DNA of 34,095 nucleotides from Phaeoceros laevis (Eukaryota > Anthocerotophyta > Anthocerotopsida > Notothyladales): assembly GCA_049999765.1 (NCBI GenBank), contig JBNGIQ010009287.1, positions 61,119 to 95,213 on the forward strand, given 5' to 3'. Made by a program: the position numbers and the translations under genes. Of this stretch, positions 18,761 through 28,230 are shown one piece after another; the stretch's first letter is position 1; every line of letters begins with the position of its first letter. The notes beneath the pieces were generated by a model that had not been told where the DNA came from, did no database searches, and saw only the letters and a list, made by a program, of their open reading frames with translations.

Positions 18761-20481
18761 CATTGCCAGCATGGCTGCTGGGTCAACAGTAACCTCCTCT
18801 CGGCTCTGCACCCATCTCATTACTGCAGGTCGGAGGTCATTAGTAGCCATGCCTAGATCTCCAAGGCTCAAGCATTGCGTGTCTATAACCCTCTGCAACA
18901 CCACCTCTGTTGCCAACTTTGGCAAGCCATTGCAAATTTTTTTGCTCGCATCCTTCGAGATCTCATAGGTGACACTACCCACTTTCTGCATAAAAGATTT
19001 AGGCATCTTAGCGAACACCCTTGCGGGTACTTTGCCTTTCGCAGCCACCCATGCGTGTCCTCTTCTTCGACATCCTGTTCTAACTGCTTGTTCTTCTCAG
19101 TTCGCTTCTTTTGAGTTGCAACAGCCATGTAGGTGGGGAAGTCCTCCTCCTCATCGTCGTAATTCTGCTTTGTCTCATCTCGATCCATGATTGCCTGGGC
19201 TGACAGTGCTATCTCAAGCTTCTTTTGCAAGCTTTCTATCTTTGCCAGCATGGCCCTTTTTTCATCTCCACCTCTGGCCGGGCTCCTACTCTGCTGTCCT
19301 GCCTTCTCACGCGAGCTTTCAGAAGTTGCGTTAGCCACGGATGGCCTGAGGTCTGGATGTGCCCTCCAGCATGCTTCCTCACTATGCCCGAAACGATCAC
19401 ACTCAGCACATGCACGTTGCCCCTTGGTTCCCCCCCACCTGTACTCACAATCTTTGGCGAGATGTGGTCCAAGGCATCTTGGGCACTTTTCAAAACTCAC
19501 TGCACTGTTGGCAGGTCTCTCTCTAGGTGCTGGACTGTTATACCTTGTTCTTTCACGTCCTAATGACGATGATGCTTGACCACCTTGGCTACAGCTTCTT
19601 CTAGAATGGTTCCGTCGCTCCCAGTACGCAGTGGAGTAAGCATCCGCAGGTAGCAACAACTCCGCCATCTCATACACGTCCCTAAGCTCATACTTGCGTC
19701 CATGCTTCATATGGGCAACAGATGTTACCTTCATCCGTTGTTTGTATGGAAGCGCCCCGAGGTAATCTTCTGCCGCATCTCTTGAGTTCCGAAGCTCCGT
19801 GTCTTCCATGAGCTCCTCTAGTTGCAAGTATGCACTTTTAAGCGACTCTCCTGGTTTGAAAGAGAAATGCTGCAACTCATGCATCTTCTCGGCTGTTGCA
19901 GCCGGGAACTCCCTTCTCAGCATGGCAAATACCTCAGTGATTACATCGTAACCCTCCTTCTTCTTCCTTCTCGTCGTTTGCATGATCTCCGTCTCAGACT
20001 TTTTTTGAACCTGCACCACATCTTCCCACTATGCAGCCACGATGGCGTCCCTGTACTTCCGGAACATCTTCAATGCTCCTCCCCCCAGATACCTAGGCAG
20101 TTATAGAAGAGCAAATTCCTCCTTATATCTGTCGGATTTGAGCTCAATTTCGGCCATCGTGAACCGATCCATGAAATCGGGAAGAGATAACGTCCCGTGC
20201 ACTCCTGTGAACAACTCATCCCGCCCCATCCTTGGCGGATCCATGGCACCCTCTCTTTTATTACCGTAGCAGCCTTCTCCCTGCTGACCACATATCCTTC
20301 GCCACTTCTCAAGCTCAAAGCTCCGGCACGGGCTTTTTAGGTCTGGAAGCCGGCTGCTATGTTTCACACTCGGCGATAGATAGGGTGTCTTCTCCCAAAA
20401 TTGCCTTAAAACCTCAGGCGTCTCCCAACTTCGTTCAGGTCGCCAACCTGCCTCTTCCTTTGGCGATAGTGGCTCTACCAT
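18760..20481 (-). pseudogene. Gypsy gag, with two CCHC zinc knuckles
   Basis: The structural protein that would package the element RNA. The frame from 20481 runs through an N-terminal part (ELFTGVHGTLSLPDFMDRF, KEEFALL), two in-frame stops (TAA 20101-20103, TAG 20029-20031), then a capsid-like helical region (FAMLRREFPAATAEKMHELQ, SLKSAYLQLEELM) and a Ser/Arg-rich linker. Two zinc knuckles follow: CPRCLGPHLAKDC at about 19447-19485, with one spacer residue short, and CAECDRFGHSEEAC at about 19369-19410, the canonical CX2CX4HX4C. After a one-base loss near 19060 a linker to the protease continues in the next frame. The two stops mean this copy is probably inactive. Confidence 0.88.
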
Positions 20482-21174
20482 GCGCTCTCCTTGGCATCAC
20501 GCAGTTCCTTTGCAGCCCTTCGCACCCCGTCCTACCTCAAGGTGCTCACGACCAAACGTAGCATGCACACAGCATCTTTTTGTCAATCTTAACCTAACTT
20601 GCTTGCATTGCAGGGTCATTCACCTGACAATCGATTCCAAAGCCTCCAGGCGCGCCTCAGTGCCACCTAAGCTATTCTCTGATGGTGCGATCGATCCCCC
20701 GGCCATGCCTTCTTCCTGCACTCACGTTGTTTACGCTTAGTACAAGACACGCCGCGCAGGGATTTCACTTTGTGTAAACTAGCCTATGCACGCGCCCTTG
20801 GCGCGGGGATCACACGATTTGGCAATGCACAACACGACTATCCCGGCAAACAATCAGCTTGCAATAATCGTCCCACACGACAAAGTGAAATCCAGCTGCA
20901 CACAGCGTACAACACCTGCTTTGTGCAGCTGCTTGCGAGACGTTGCTGGTTCTCCCATTGGCAATGGCGCTCCAACTTCAAGCTCCGCCGCCACACAGCT
21001 TGCTGCTCCCTTGCTGGCTCTCGTAAAATGGCTATCTAATCAATGTGCACGCCCTAGCCGCTCTTAACCCGCGTCAGGCCTCAACGGCATGCCTTGCTTT
21101 GCGGCATTGCTTAACTAACCCGATTACCCTAGCACTAGCCTGTACTGCTATCTAACCTGACCAACAGTCTGGAT
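20482..21174. other. Region 5' of the Gypsy gag; LTR not identified
   Basis: On the minus strand this should be the leader and 5' LTR of the large Gypsy element. I found neither an initiator-tRNA-Met primer-binding site nor a direct repeat of sequence from beyond the other end. No coding motif is seen. Confidence 0.4.
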
Positions 21175-21564
21175 CTAACCACAGCATGACAAACTCTTGT
21201 TGTTGCTCAACTCTTGCTCTTCGTCACAAAAACTCTTAAGGCTAACTATCCTAGCCTTCACAAACTCCACGCACCTGGTGTCAGTGTCAAGTGCCACACA
21301 ATTCTTCTTCTCCTGTATCAACGCAACTATTGTGGACCCGCTTCCACAACATTCATCCAGAACCCATTCTCCTTCCTCAGAGAATAGCCTTACCAACTTT
21401 CGCATGAGCTTCAGGGGTTTTTGGTAAAGGCTTACCACTTTACCATCAAGTGAGTGGTACACAGGCTTTGAGTACACAACATACTTGTTCAAGACATTCG
21501 TCATGCCATTTTGAAGCTCAAGGTTGTTAAAGTAGTAGTAGTGTAGTAATGGAGAAGAAATCAC
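21175..21564 (-). pseudogene. C-terminal fragment of a beta-class DNA amino-methyltransferase
   Basis: Only the AdoMet-binding end of the domain is present: YQKPLKLMRKLVRLFSEEG, then GEWVLDECCGSGSTIVALI (motif I, FxGxG-like CxGSGS), then NCVALDTDTRCVEFVKARI. It is clearly the same family as the gene at 23826-26037: both have LDGKVVS.YQKP, GEWV, GSGSTIV and AxDxDxRC. The homology starts at TNVL, matching TNLF of the other copy, so the piece may be a 3' exon. The N-terminal part, including the DPPY-like motif, is not visible upstream. The frame is unbroken over 129 codons. The minus-strand frame at 21769-22290 could belong to it, but I see no motif there. Confidence 0.72.
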
Positions 21565-21768
21565 GCGTATGCGACTCCACGAGGGAATCAGGCATGCTGC
21601 CTTTTGGGTGGATGGACTGCCAACTTACATGTCGATGACATATATGCTGGCAGTAGGCAGACCTAGCTTTGTAGTTGCGGAAATAAGTTTGGTAGTACCC
21701 AAAACTGAACCCCGGTCGGGTGTGCTTGGACTTGTTTTGATAATTGTATTTGCTTTAGCATGTACCCA

Positions 21769-22290
21769 TCAGTGGCGACAAGATGGTCGGGTGGTGCAGC
21801 TAGCGGCGTTCCTCGTGTTTAGGTGTGTAGCGAGATTATTGCTGGAGCATGATGTGGGACGGGTTTGGTTTCCGAAAATGCAATGTCTTATCAGTTTTGT
21901 AAGTTTCCCTTCGTAGCAGTGCATTTCCGAACCAGTATAGTTCGTAGCAGCACATTTCCGCAGCACATCCTGAGATTTCCGCAATGCATCCTGAAAAGAC
22001 GTATGCATAATATACGTATTTGGTTCAGGTAGCCCTGTTTCCAATTTTAGCATGATAACCAGATCGCAGGCACTGTAGCAGTCATCGGCATACAGTGGTC
22101 TACACCACCTGACGTCCGATTTCTGTACAGGTACCCTTGATCCATACCCAGCAAAAAAGAAAGCAATGTTTGCAAACGGTGTTTGCAAACGTTTCGACCT
22201 CATCCTCTTGATGGCTGCGCTTTCCTCCATGTCCTTTAGTGATGTAGTCCATCGCATCACAAAACCTGGTCTTCGAGCTCGGCACCACAT
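21769..22290 (-). other. Open frame of unknown nature
   Basis: A 173-codon frame with no recognised domain, upstream of the methyltransferase fragment on the same strand. Its last third crosses a duplicated phrase (TTCGTAGCAG, two variable bases, CATTTCCG at about 21912 and 21950), which argues against conserved coding. Confidence 0.25.
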
Positions 22291-22306
22291 TCATCTTATT
22301 CCATAT

Positions 22307-22552
22307 TGTCATAGATAACCCTAGTTAAGTAAGTCTGGTTAAAAGAGATAACGTAAAGTCTAGTAAAGTAGGGTAAATTTTAGTAAAGAGAATTCGAGAA
22401 GGAAGGTTGTAGAATATTAAGTGGCCATTGAGAATAAGGCCCCAATCGAGTGTACGGTAGTAATGCCACGTGTACTTATCCGCTACTGTAAAAACATGGG
22501 CGAGACCCTAACGAGGCGCCCTTTTTCCAACAGTCTTGTGTGAACTGCAACA
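22307..22552 (+). repeat. LTR of a retrotransposon (solo or 5' end)
   Basis: A 246-base stretch begins TGTCATAG and ends TGCAACA, giving TGT...ACA ends, and is followed within two bases by a primer-binding site. Its first bases resemble the LTR start at 2661. Downstream of the primer site only non-coding sequence and a short basic frame follow, so the interior is mostly lost. Confidence 0.7.
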
Positions 22553-22553
22553 T

Positions 22554-22565
22554 TGGTATCAGAGC
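22554..22565 (+). other. Primer-binding site for initiator tRNA-Met
   Basis: TGGTATCAGAGC is the classical plant LTR-retrotransposon primer-binding site, complementary to the 3' end of initiator tRNA-Met. It fixes the adjacent LTR's 3' end and shows plus-strand orientation, so this LTR does not belong to the minus-strand Gypsy next to it. Confidence 0.9.
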
Positions 22566-23825
22566 CGTGACCACAGCTGCCGGTCATGTGAAGGGGAGAA
22601 CGGCCAGTGGACCAACATCGCAGAAGAGAGCGATTTTCATAGGGAGCAAGATCATCTCACGGAGATCCTGGCAAGGACGGAAGTTTGAGAGGAGGAGGCA
22701 CACAAGATTGCGCTTGTTGTTTTTTAACCTTTTTCTTGAAGTGTTGGCCAGGTCACGGCCTAACGAGGTGGGCACCATCAGGCGGCGGACGGCCTAGCTA
22801 GGCGCAGGGTGCACAACGTGAGGAGGACTCTGGGTGGAGTGTTTTATTTTAATGTGCTTGGCGCGCGAGAAGGCGTGAATCACGGCATGGTGTGCAAGAA
22901 GGCATAAGTTTTTTTTTAATGCATGCACGGCGCGCGTTTTTTTTTTTTAATGCATGCACAGCGCGCCAGAAGGCGTGAGGACTTCACGGCACGGTGTGCA
23001 AGAAGGCGTGAGGCAGCGAGGATAGAGCCCAATTGTGTGATGAGGCGCGAGTAGGGAGGCGCGCAAAAGGAGGAAACAATTTTTGTGTCCCACGAGGGAT
23101 ACTCTGATGGTAGGGCGCGAGTCCTGCCATCGGGCAGGCGGGGGTTCGATTCCGAACCACGGCCACCAGCTGCCCCCTCTTGCCCACCCCCTTGCGAGGC
23201 CGGCAAGTATGGGGCCACGTGGCGGGCTGCCACCTTGTCGGGCGTGTGCCCCTTGTGGCAGGCGCCCACGTGGCTGCGCCAACGATGGCGCGTTTGGGCG
23301 GCGTGCTGGCGACTAGCGGCAAGTTTGGCGAAGACTGGCTGGGATGGGGCCCTTGAAGCGGGGCTCGTGCGTCTTGGCTCACGAGCTGTGTTGCTCGCGC
23401 ACCAGCTCGACGGGTTGGCGGCTGGCTACTTGGTCTCGGGTGGAACGGAAAACACCGCGAAGGCTCAAGTTGGGAGTGCAATTAAGATTCAAATAGCTTG
23501 GGCGTAGCAGACTAAAAAAGAATAGGCACATTAGGATATAAAGTGTAAATGTATACGAATTTGTGTCTAATATGAAAACGCGCCGTGATTCACTAAAAAA
23601 AAAAAAAATTGTTGTTGCGCTTGTAGGGGCGAGCTACGGCGCGTATCCTTCACAATTGCAAGGCCAGGCGCGACGTGATCAGGCAGACAGTGCTGTGAGC
23701 AGGGAAGCGGCACGGGCAGCTCCGTGAGCATAGAGGGCGCTCAGAGGGGGCACGCAGAGAGGGAGCGTGAGCAGCGAAGTGAACATGAGCGGCTATTTGC
23801 GGTGCTAGCTAGAACGAGGGTCTAG
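22566..23825. other. Non-coding remnant region
   Basis: GC-rich sequence with two near-identical GCGCG/TTTTTTTT/AATGCATGCAC blocks at about 22900-22970 and repeated AGAAGGCGTGA phrases. No protein motif is convincing on either strand. It holds the tRNA-like element described separately. Confidence 0.45.
23090..23170 (+). repeat. tRNA-like / SINE-like sequence
   Basis: An A-box-like TGATGGTAGGGCGCGAG is followed about 30 bases later by a perfect B box, GGTTCGATTCC (23142-23152), in the order and spacing of a Pol III promoter. The middle arm, CCTGCC-ATC-GGGCAGG, has no normal seven-base anticodon loop, so this is not a functional tRNA gene. Confidence 0.4.
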
Positions 23826-26037
23826 ATGGCAGAATTGGGAGCTGGTGGCGGAGCTGGTGGGCTCGTCTCTCCCGCAGTACATGCAGATATCAGGGTAAGG
23901 AGTGGGGTTCCCCAGACAATGCAATGGAAGCTAGACATATACCAAAGACTGGGAGTGGTGCCAGAAGGAGGTGGGGTCTCGCCTACGAAGCAGCACAAGC
24001 AGAAGCTGGTGGATCGCATGACACTAGAGTACTGCCTTGCTATTGTGTCACCTATAGTTTGGAGCCATCTTGACAGAATCTTTGAGATGTGGGATCGTAA
24101 AGAAGTGAAAGACCAAGAGAGCTGTGCGAAAAATGGCCGTGGAAAAGGCAGAGGTGCAGCTAAGGACGTGGACAAGCTCATTCGAATGAACATCTGGAAG
24201 GGCTTTCAAGGGATCGAGAGGACTGCAACCGGTGACAAGAATTTGATTAGAGCTTGCATGCAAGTGCTGAGTGGTAATTTCAGTTTGAAGGAGATGCAAG
24301 CGTGGCTTGAAAACTGCAAGAAGTTGAATCTCATTCAAGCAGCAATGATGACCCAACTGCAATGCTCTAGCTGGGAGGAAGCACGACTTCGGTACCGAAA
24401 CCATACAACAGATGACATTGTGAGCACATTCCAGTTGCAATTCGCGAAAGTGGTAAGACTCAGCGTTTTTGTTTCAAAGAATGTAGTAGTGGTCAGCTGC
24501 CGTTTTGTTTCACCTTGGGAAATGTCAACTTCGTGGTTTGCAGGGTAGGAACTTTCCGGGATACCCGGGAATGAGTCCTCGTAGACCTGACGTTTGCATT
24601 TCATTTCTGCACTATTGTTTGAGCTAGGAAGTTAGATGACAGTCATTATCCTGGATGCCCGGGAAATTTCAGCTTGGTGGTTTGCAGGGTAGGAACTATC
24701 CTGGATAGCCGGGAAAGAGTCCTTCATGTAGAACTCACGTTTGGTTCTGTTTGCTAGGCAGAAACTGAAGATGTGGGTAGAAGTGAAGCATTGCCTAGGA
24801 AGTTTAATGAACTCATTAAGCGAGCTATGACTTGGTATCAGCAGCAGGAGGAACAAAAGCAGCTCATGGGTAAAGTCAATGAGGATGCCGTGGAGTACTA
24901 TAGAGATGACACCTTCGAGCCTGGGAAAAAAAGTATGTATATAGTGTTCAATGAGGATATTCTTCAAATGAGCACGTATCTGAAGCCACGTTGTTACAGT
25001 TTGCTATGCATGGACCTGCCTAGAGGATTGGGTCTGCAAGATGACCATGACGACAGGTTCACGAGTGAGCAGCTCGACAGTATCTTGGTTGCGTTTGGTA
25101 ACATAACAACTGCTGTTGTGTGGAAAGCTATTATTTTCCATGGCTTCGATGACACTGCCATGGTATGCAAGGTTCTCCGAGAACATTGCAATGGTGCCAT
25201 CCAAACGTGCGTGTGGGACAGAGTCAATTTAGCAACTTCTGAAGCAGGACACATGTATGAAATCACAGACCTTTTCACTGTAGCGAGCTTGTCCAGCAAA
25301 GATGATGTACTTGCAAATTTATTTGTCGGAAATCGACATTTGGAGTCTCCACCAGCTTGCACCAACCTGTTCAAGGAACCAACAGTTATGCACAAGCTTT
25401 GCTACATGATGCTAGATGGGAAGGTGGTTAGTCCATATCAGAAGCCAATGCGACTCATGACAAATCTTGTGAATCTTTTTTCATGTGCAGGCGAGTGGGT
25501 GTCGATGGCTGCTCTGGTTCTGGCAGCACCATAGTTTCTGCTTTGCAGGCAAGAAGGCATTGTGTGGCGATTGATGAGGACAGCCGTTGTGCACAATTCA
25601 TAACAACTAGAATTGCCAGCTTGGAGAGACTACCTGATGCGGAGCAGGAGGTTGGGGCAGCAGATTGGGCCTCATCAGAAGGCAAGACATTCAAGAAGGA
25701 GGCAATAAGTTGGGGCATGGGAGCACAGAAAGGCACTTATGTGACTGTAAAACCATGGTTGGTGAGGAAGCAGTTGAACAATGTGGGACGGTCGGAGCAG
25801 CATGCTGAAAAGGTTGGAGAAGGTGGAGAGGTTGGCGAAGCTGGAGAGGTTGGAGAAGCTGGAGAGGTTGGAGAAGCTGGAGAGGCACTAGGGGCTGTGG
25901 AGACTGAGGGAGACACCAGCACTGACACGTCAAACGACAACAACCCCCCAGCGCCTCCTAACACTGGTGAGTCGGCATTTTTTCAAGACATGGGCGGCAG
26001 TCTTCAAGCGGATACTGATGCAGATGTGGGGTCATAG
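23826..26037 (+). CDS. Beta-class DNA amino-methyltransferase (N4-cytosine / N6-adenine type)
   Basis: Probably transfers a methyl group to the exocyclic amino group of cytosine or adenine in DNA. Exon 1 (23826-24452, 209 residues) has a Gly-rich start and an unrecognised helical region. A GTAAGA...CTAG intron (24453-24757) joins in phase to exon 2 from 24758. Exon 2 carries the DPPY-position motif as CMDLPRGLG (Asp about 295), then KAIIFHG and ending YQKPMRLMTNLVNLF. Motif I, DGCSGSGST (about 459), comes last, followed by HCVAIDEDSRC. The order DPPY before FxGxG is the beta arrangement of enzymes such as CcrM. A one-base loss near 25500, just before motif I, breaks the frame. The C-terminus has a Gly-Glu repeat and ends at TAG 26035. 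DLPR instead of [DNS]PP[YFW] is unusual; activity is uncertain. The related fragment at 21175 suggests a multicopy, perhaps mobile family. Confidence 0.72.
24518..24720 (+). repeat. Tandem duplication inside the methyltransferase intron
   Basis: A phrase reading GGTTTGCAGGGTAGGAACT is found at about 24534 and again at about 24678 with the same flanks (GGGAAAT..CA upstream, AGTCCT downstream). The embedded CCTGGATRCCCGGGAA element appears three times (about 24555, 24650, 24698) and is itself nearly palindromic. Confidence 0.75.
25815..25895 (+). repeat. In-frame GEVGEA coding repeat
   Basis: An 18-base unit encoding about G-E-V-G-E-A is repeated three to four times in phase near the C-terminus of the methyltransferase, a low-complexity acidic linker likely to vary in copy number. 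Confidence 0.85.
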
Positions 26038-27659
26038 CGTAGAATGAACGTTATCTGTCCCGGCTAGCCTGGACAAGGTTGGCTGAAGTTTTAAAAGCAG
26101 CCGTATGTGCCGTGTGAGACCCGGCTGCCCTGGAAACATGCTTTGAGTTTTATAAAGCACGCATATTGAGTGGTTTCTCCTTACTCACCTGTATGAGAAC
26201 GCGGCTTGCTGACTTCTTTTCTACAACTTGGCTGTAAATTTAATCTGTACGCATAAATTCACCCTTCAGCAATGAACAAATTGCCCAAAACAGCACACTT
26301 AAACTTTTCGATGCCTACTTAGCACGTAGCTGGGCAGGCATACTTTTCGGATAAGGCGTCTTCTCTTAATTAGCTCATCAACATGGGAGATTTTCTATGT
26401 TCGGGCCGATGTCATTTCGGGAACGAGGAGCCGTTCCTACTCTCCAGGAGACCTTGTTTGTCCCATGGGCTTAAATGATGCTAGTGTCCAGTGCAATTTC
26501 TGCTTGTCAACTGGAGGTAAATTGGTAGGACAGGTTCTGAGGCGTCTTTGTGTTTCCATGCATGTTCAACATTTAACATGCACTTTTGATCATCCTATTA
26601 TAAGTACGTACTAGTGTTGTAATACATGGATCTCTGTCCACCCGTGGAACACTTGTAGTGTAGCTGGTCAGTCATTTGAGCCAACATGCATATGAATATC
26701 AATAGTGCATGTTTTTCTGTGCTGACAAGAAACCCACTAGGAGAGAAGTACTTTCAACATCTTCTGGCAGTTGTGCTTGTGAGCAGGTGCTGATCATCTG
26801 CATGAGGCGTTATAGCTGCAGATGGTGAAGGCCTTGGCAATGCCATGTCAACCTCCCAGTGGAGGGGGCAAGAGCAGGCAGGTTGCCTTGGTGCTTGCAT
26901 TTGTATAGCAGAACTAGCATACAGTACCTATTTTGGCTTGTATCTCCTCGCTCAGCTGGTCGTTGCATGCCTCAAAAGAGTAATATTTAGATGCTTGCCT
27001 CACAAGAGTAAATGGTAGAAGAAAAATAGGATTTAATCAAATAGTTACCTTGGATTTATGATAGTACAAAATCATGATCCAGAATTGTATGATGTACTTA
27101 TTATTACTATAATTATTGTTCTTATACATTTGGGTTTTCCACTTCTCTTTCCCACTTCTCTTTCCTACTCCTCTTTCCCACTCCTCTTTCCCACTTTTGC
27201 TTTCCCACTTTCTCTTTCCCACTTTGTCTACTTTCCCACTTTGTTTACTTTTCCAGTTCTCTTCCCGTCCATCTTTTCTAGTTCACTTTTCCATTTTGTA
27301 TCCTGAGAAAGTTCAAGTGCTTCCTACATGTCCCATCTTCCTAGTTTACAAGGGAAAAGTGGGAAAGAAAGGAGAGACATTCCCACAATAAAAGTATTTG
27401 CACTCCCTTGTGTACATAACAAACTTTGCATAATCCTCTCTTAAGGCGATCAGTGTCGTACTTGCACGAAGCATAGCACGAATTTCCATGCCTAGTGAGT
27501 TCTTTGACTTGTCATTGGTTTTCACATTAGGGCCGACCTCTGTCTATGGGGATGCAAGCATCACACTTTTTTGCTTTCACTTGCGGCCGAAAAAGGAAGC
27601 ACTTGCCATAAGAGTAGGGGGGGATTTTGAAAGGACCCACAACCTCCTAAAATCACACA
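26038..27659. other. Non-coding region with short repeats
   Basis: No gene is recognised. Just after the methyltransferase stop, two diverged copies of a unit (CCCGGCTxGCCTGGA ... TTTTAAAAGCAGCCGTATG / TTTATAAAGCACGCATATTG) follow each other at about 26057-26165. The pyrimidine tract near 27130 is listed separately. Confidence 0.45.
27130..27262. repeat. Pyrimidine-rich minisatellite, CTCTTTCCCACT unit
   Basis: About ten variants of a 11-13 base unit close to CTCTTTCCCACT follow one another on the plus strand. A short purine stretch (AAGTGGGAAAGAAAGGAGAG) about 100 bases downstream, near 27358-27377, can pair with it. The open frames over it are repeat translation, not genes. Confidence 0.75.
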
Positions 27660-28230
27660 CACACACTGTTGGGCATGGGGCAACGCATCTGGAAGGTATT
27701 CAGCCCAAAGCTGGCGTCTTTCATTTGGAAACTACTATACCATCGGCTGCCAACGTTCAAAAAAGATTACCTTCCCCTGTCACATGTCTGCCATATATGT
27801 GAGCATAACTTCGAGAACTCCTCATACCATGGTTTGTTCACCTGCCCAGCTATCTTCAAGGTCTGGTCCTGTTTAGTGGTTGCCATGCATTGTCTTCCAA
27901 GCAATTCAGACAACTCGAAAATTTTTTCGGTACCCCTCAACCTTGAAGAATTTTTGTTTGGATTCATGTACAACAAGCAAAAGGACATCACTAGTAACTG
28001 CTTTTTTGTCAGCCTCTAGTTTGTTTGGAAGGCAAGATGCACCTTCCTAATCAACAAAAAAAACAGTATGATGTTTGTCCTGCTTTTTAACGTGATCTCT
28101 CAGCTGAAACTCACCTACCGTGCGCGCTGGAAGCTCATGCAAGACAGAAATGCAGTCAGATCGCCAGATAAGAGGCTTAAGGCCCTGCAGAGTTGGCATG
28201 AGAATTGGAGCTCTTATTTCACGGTGTGCT
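27660..28230 (+). pseudogene. LINE 3' fragment: zinc-binding RT tail (zf-RVT type)
   Basis: The frame from 27669 has the domain that follows reverse transcriptase in plant L1-type LINEs: a WKVFSPKLASFIWKLLYHRLP helix, then CHICEHNFENSSYHGLFTC with CX2C and HX4C spacing, then FKVWS. An in-frame TAG at 28017 interrupts it, after which the same frame continues (FVWKARCTFLI, RARWKLMQ). Endonuclease and RT are absent: a 5'-truncated dead copy, as is usual for LINEs. No poly(A) tail is clear. Confidence 0.82.

Larger units (their letters stand above)
13769..20481 (-). mobile_element. Ty3/Gypsy element encoding a DNMT3-like methyltransferase and a PHD finger
   Basis: Read on the minus strand, the order is gag with two zinc knuckles, aspartic protease, cytosine-5 DNA methyltransferase, reverse transcriptase, RNase H, integrase, PHD finger. 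The RT-before-integrase order and the domain sequences make it Ty3/Gypsy. The methyltransferase lies within pol because its last motifs are in the same open frame as RT. In-frame stops at 20101, 20029, 18090 and 15205, plus one-base losses near 19060, 18750, 17215 and 13995, mean this copy cannot make one polyprotein unless recoding or assembly error is involved. No LTRs or primer-binding site were found on either side; the right-hand sequence (20482-21170) and the N gap leave room for them. Retrotransposon-borne DNMTs have been described in charophytes and dinoflagellates (de Mendoza and colleagues, 2018). I cannot say whether this is the same lineage. Confidence 0.95.

Noticed and set aside
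18883-19050. C-terminal tail of the gag open frame as real protein
   Set aside because: After THGW the frame is wrong; the next frame gives the plausible continuation (AKGKVPARVFAKMPKSF).
17205-19070. Programmed -1 ribosomal frameshifting at the Gypsy frame breaks
   Set aside because: No X-XXY-YYZ slippery heptamer is present at the breaks, and too many breaks occur within domains rather than between them.
22307-22565. LTR and primer-binding site as the 5' end of the large minus-strand Gypsy
   Set aside because: The primer-binding site is on the plus strand, so orientation is opposite to that element.
23083-23507. Overlapping frames on both strands as genes
   Set aside because: GC-rich sequence gives long frames in several phases at once; the region contains a tRNA-like repeat and no protein motif.
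27058-27391. Plus-strand frames rich in Phe-Pro-Leu
   Set aside because: They are translations of the pyrimidine minisatellite.
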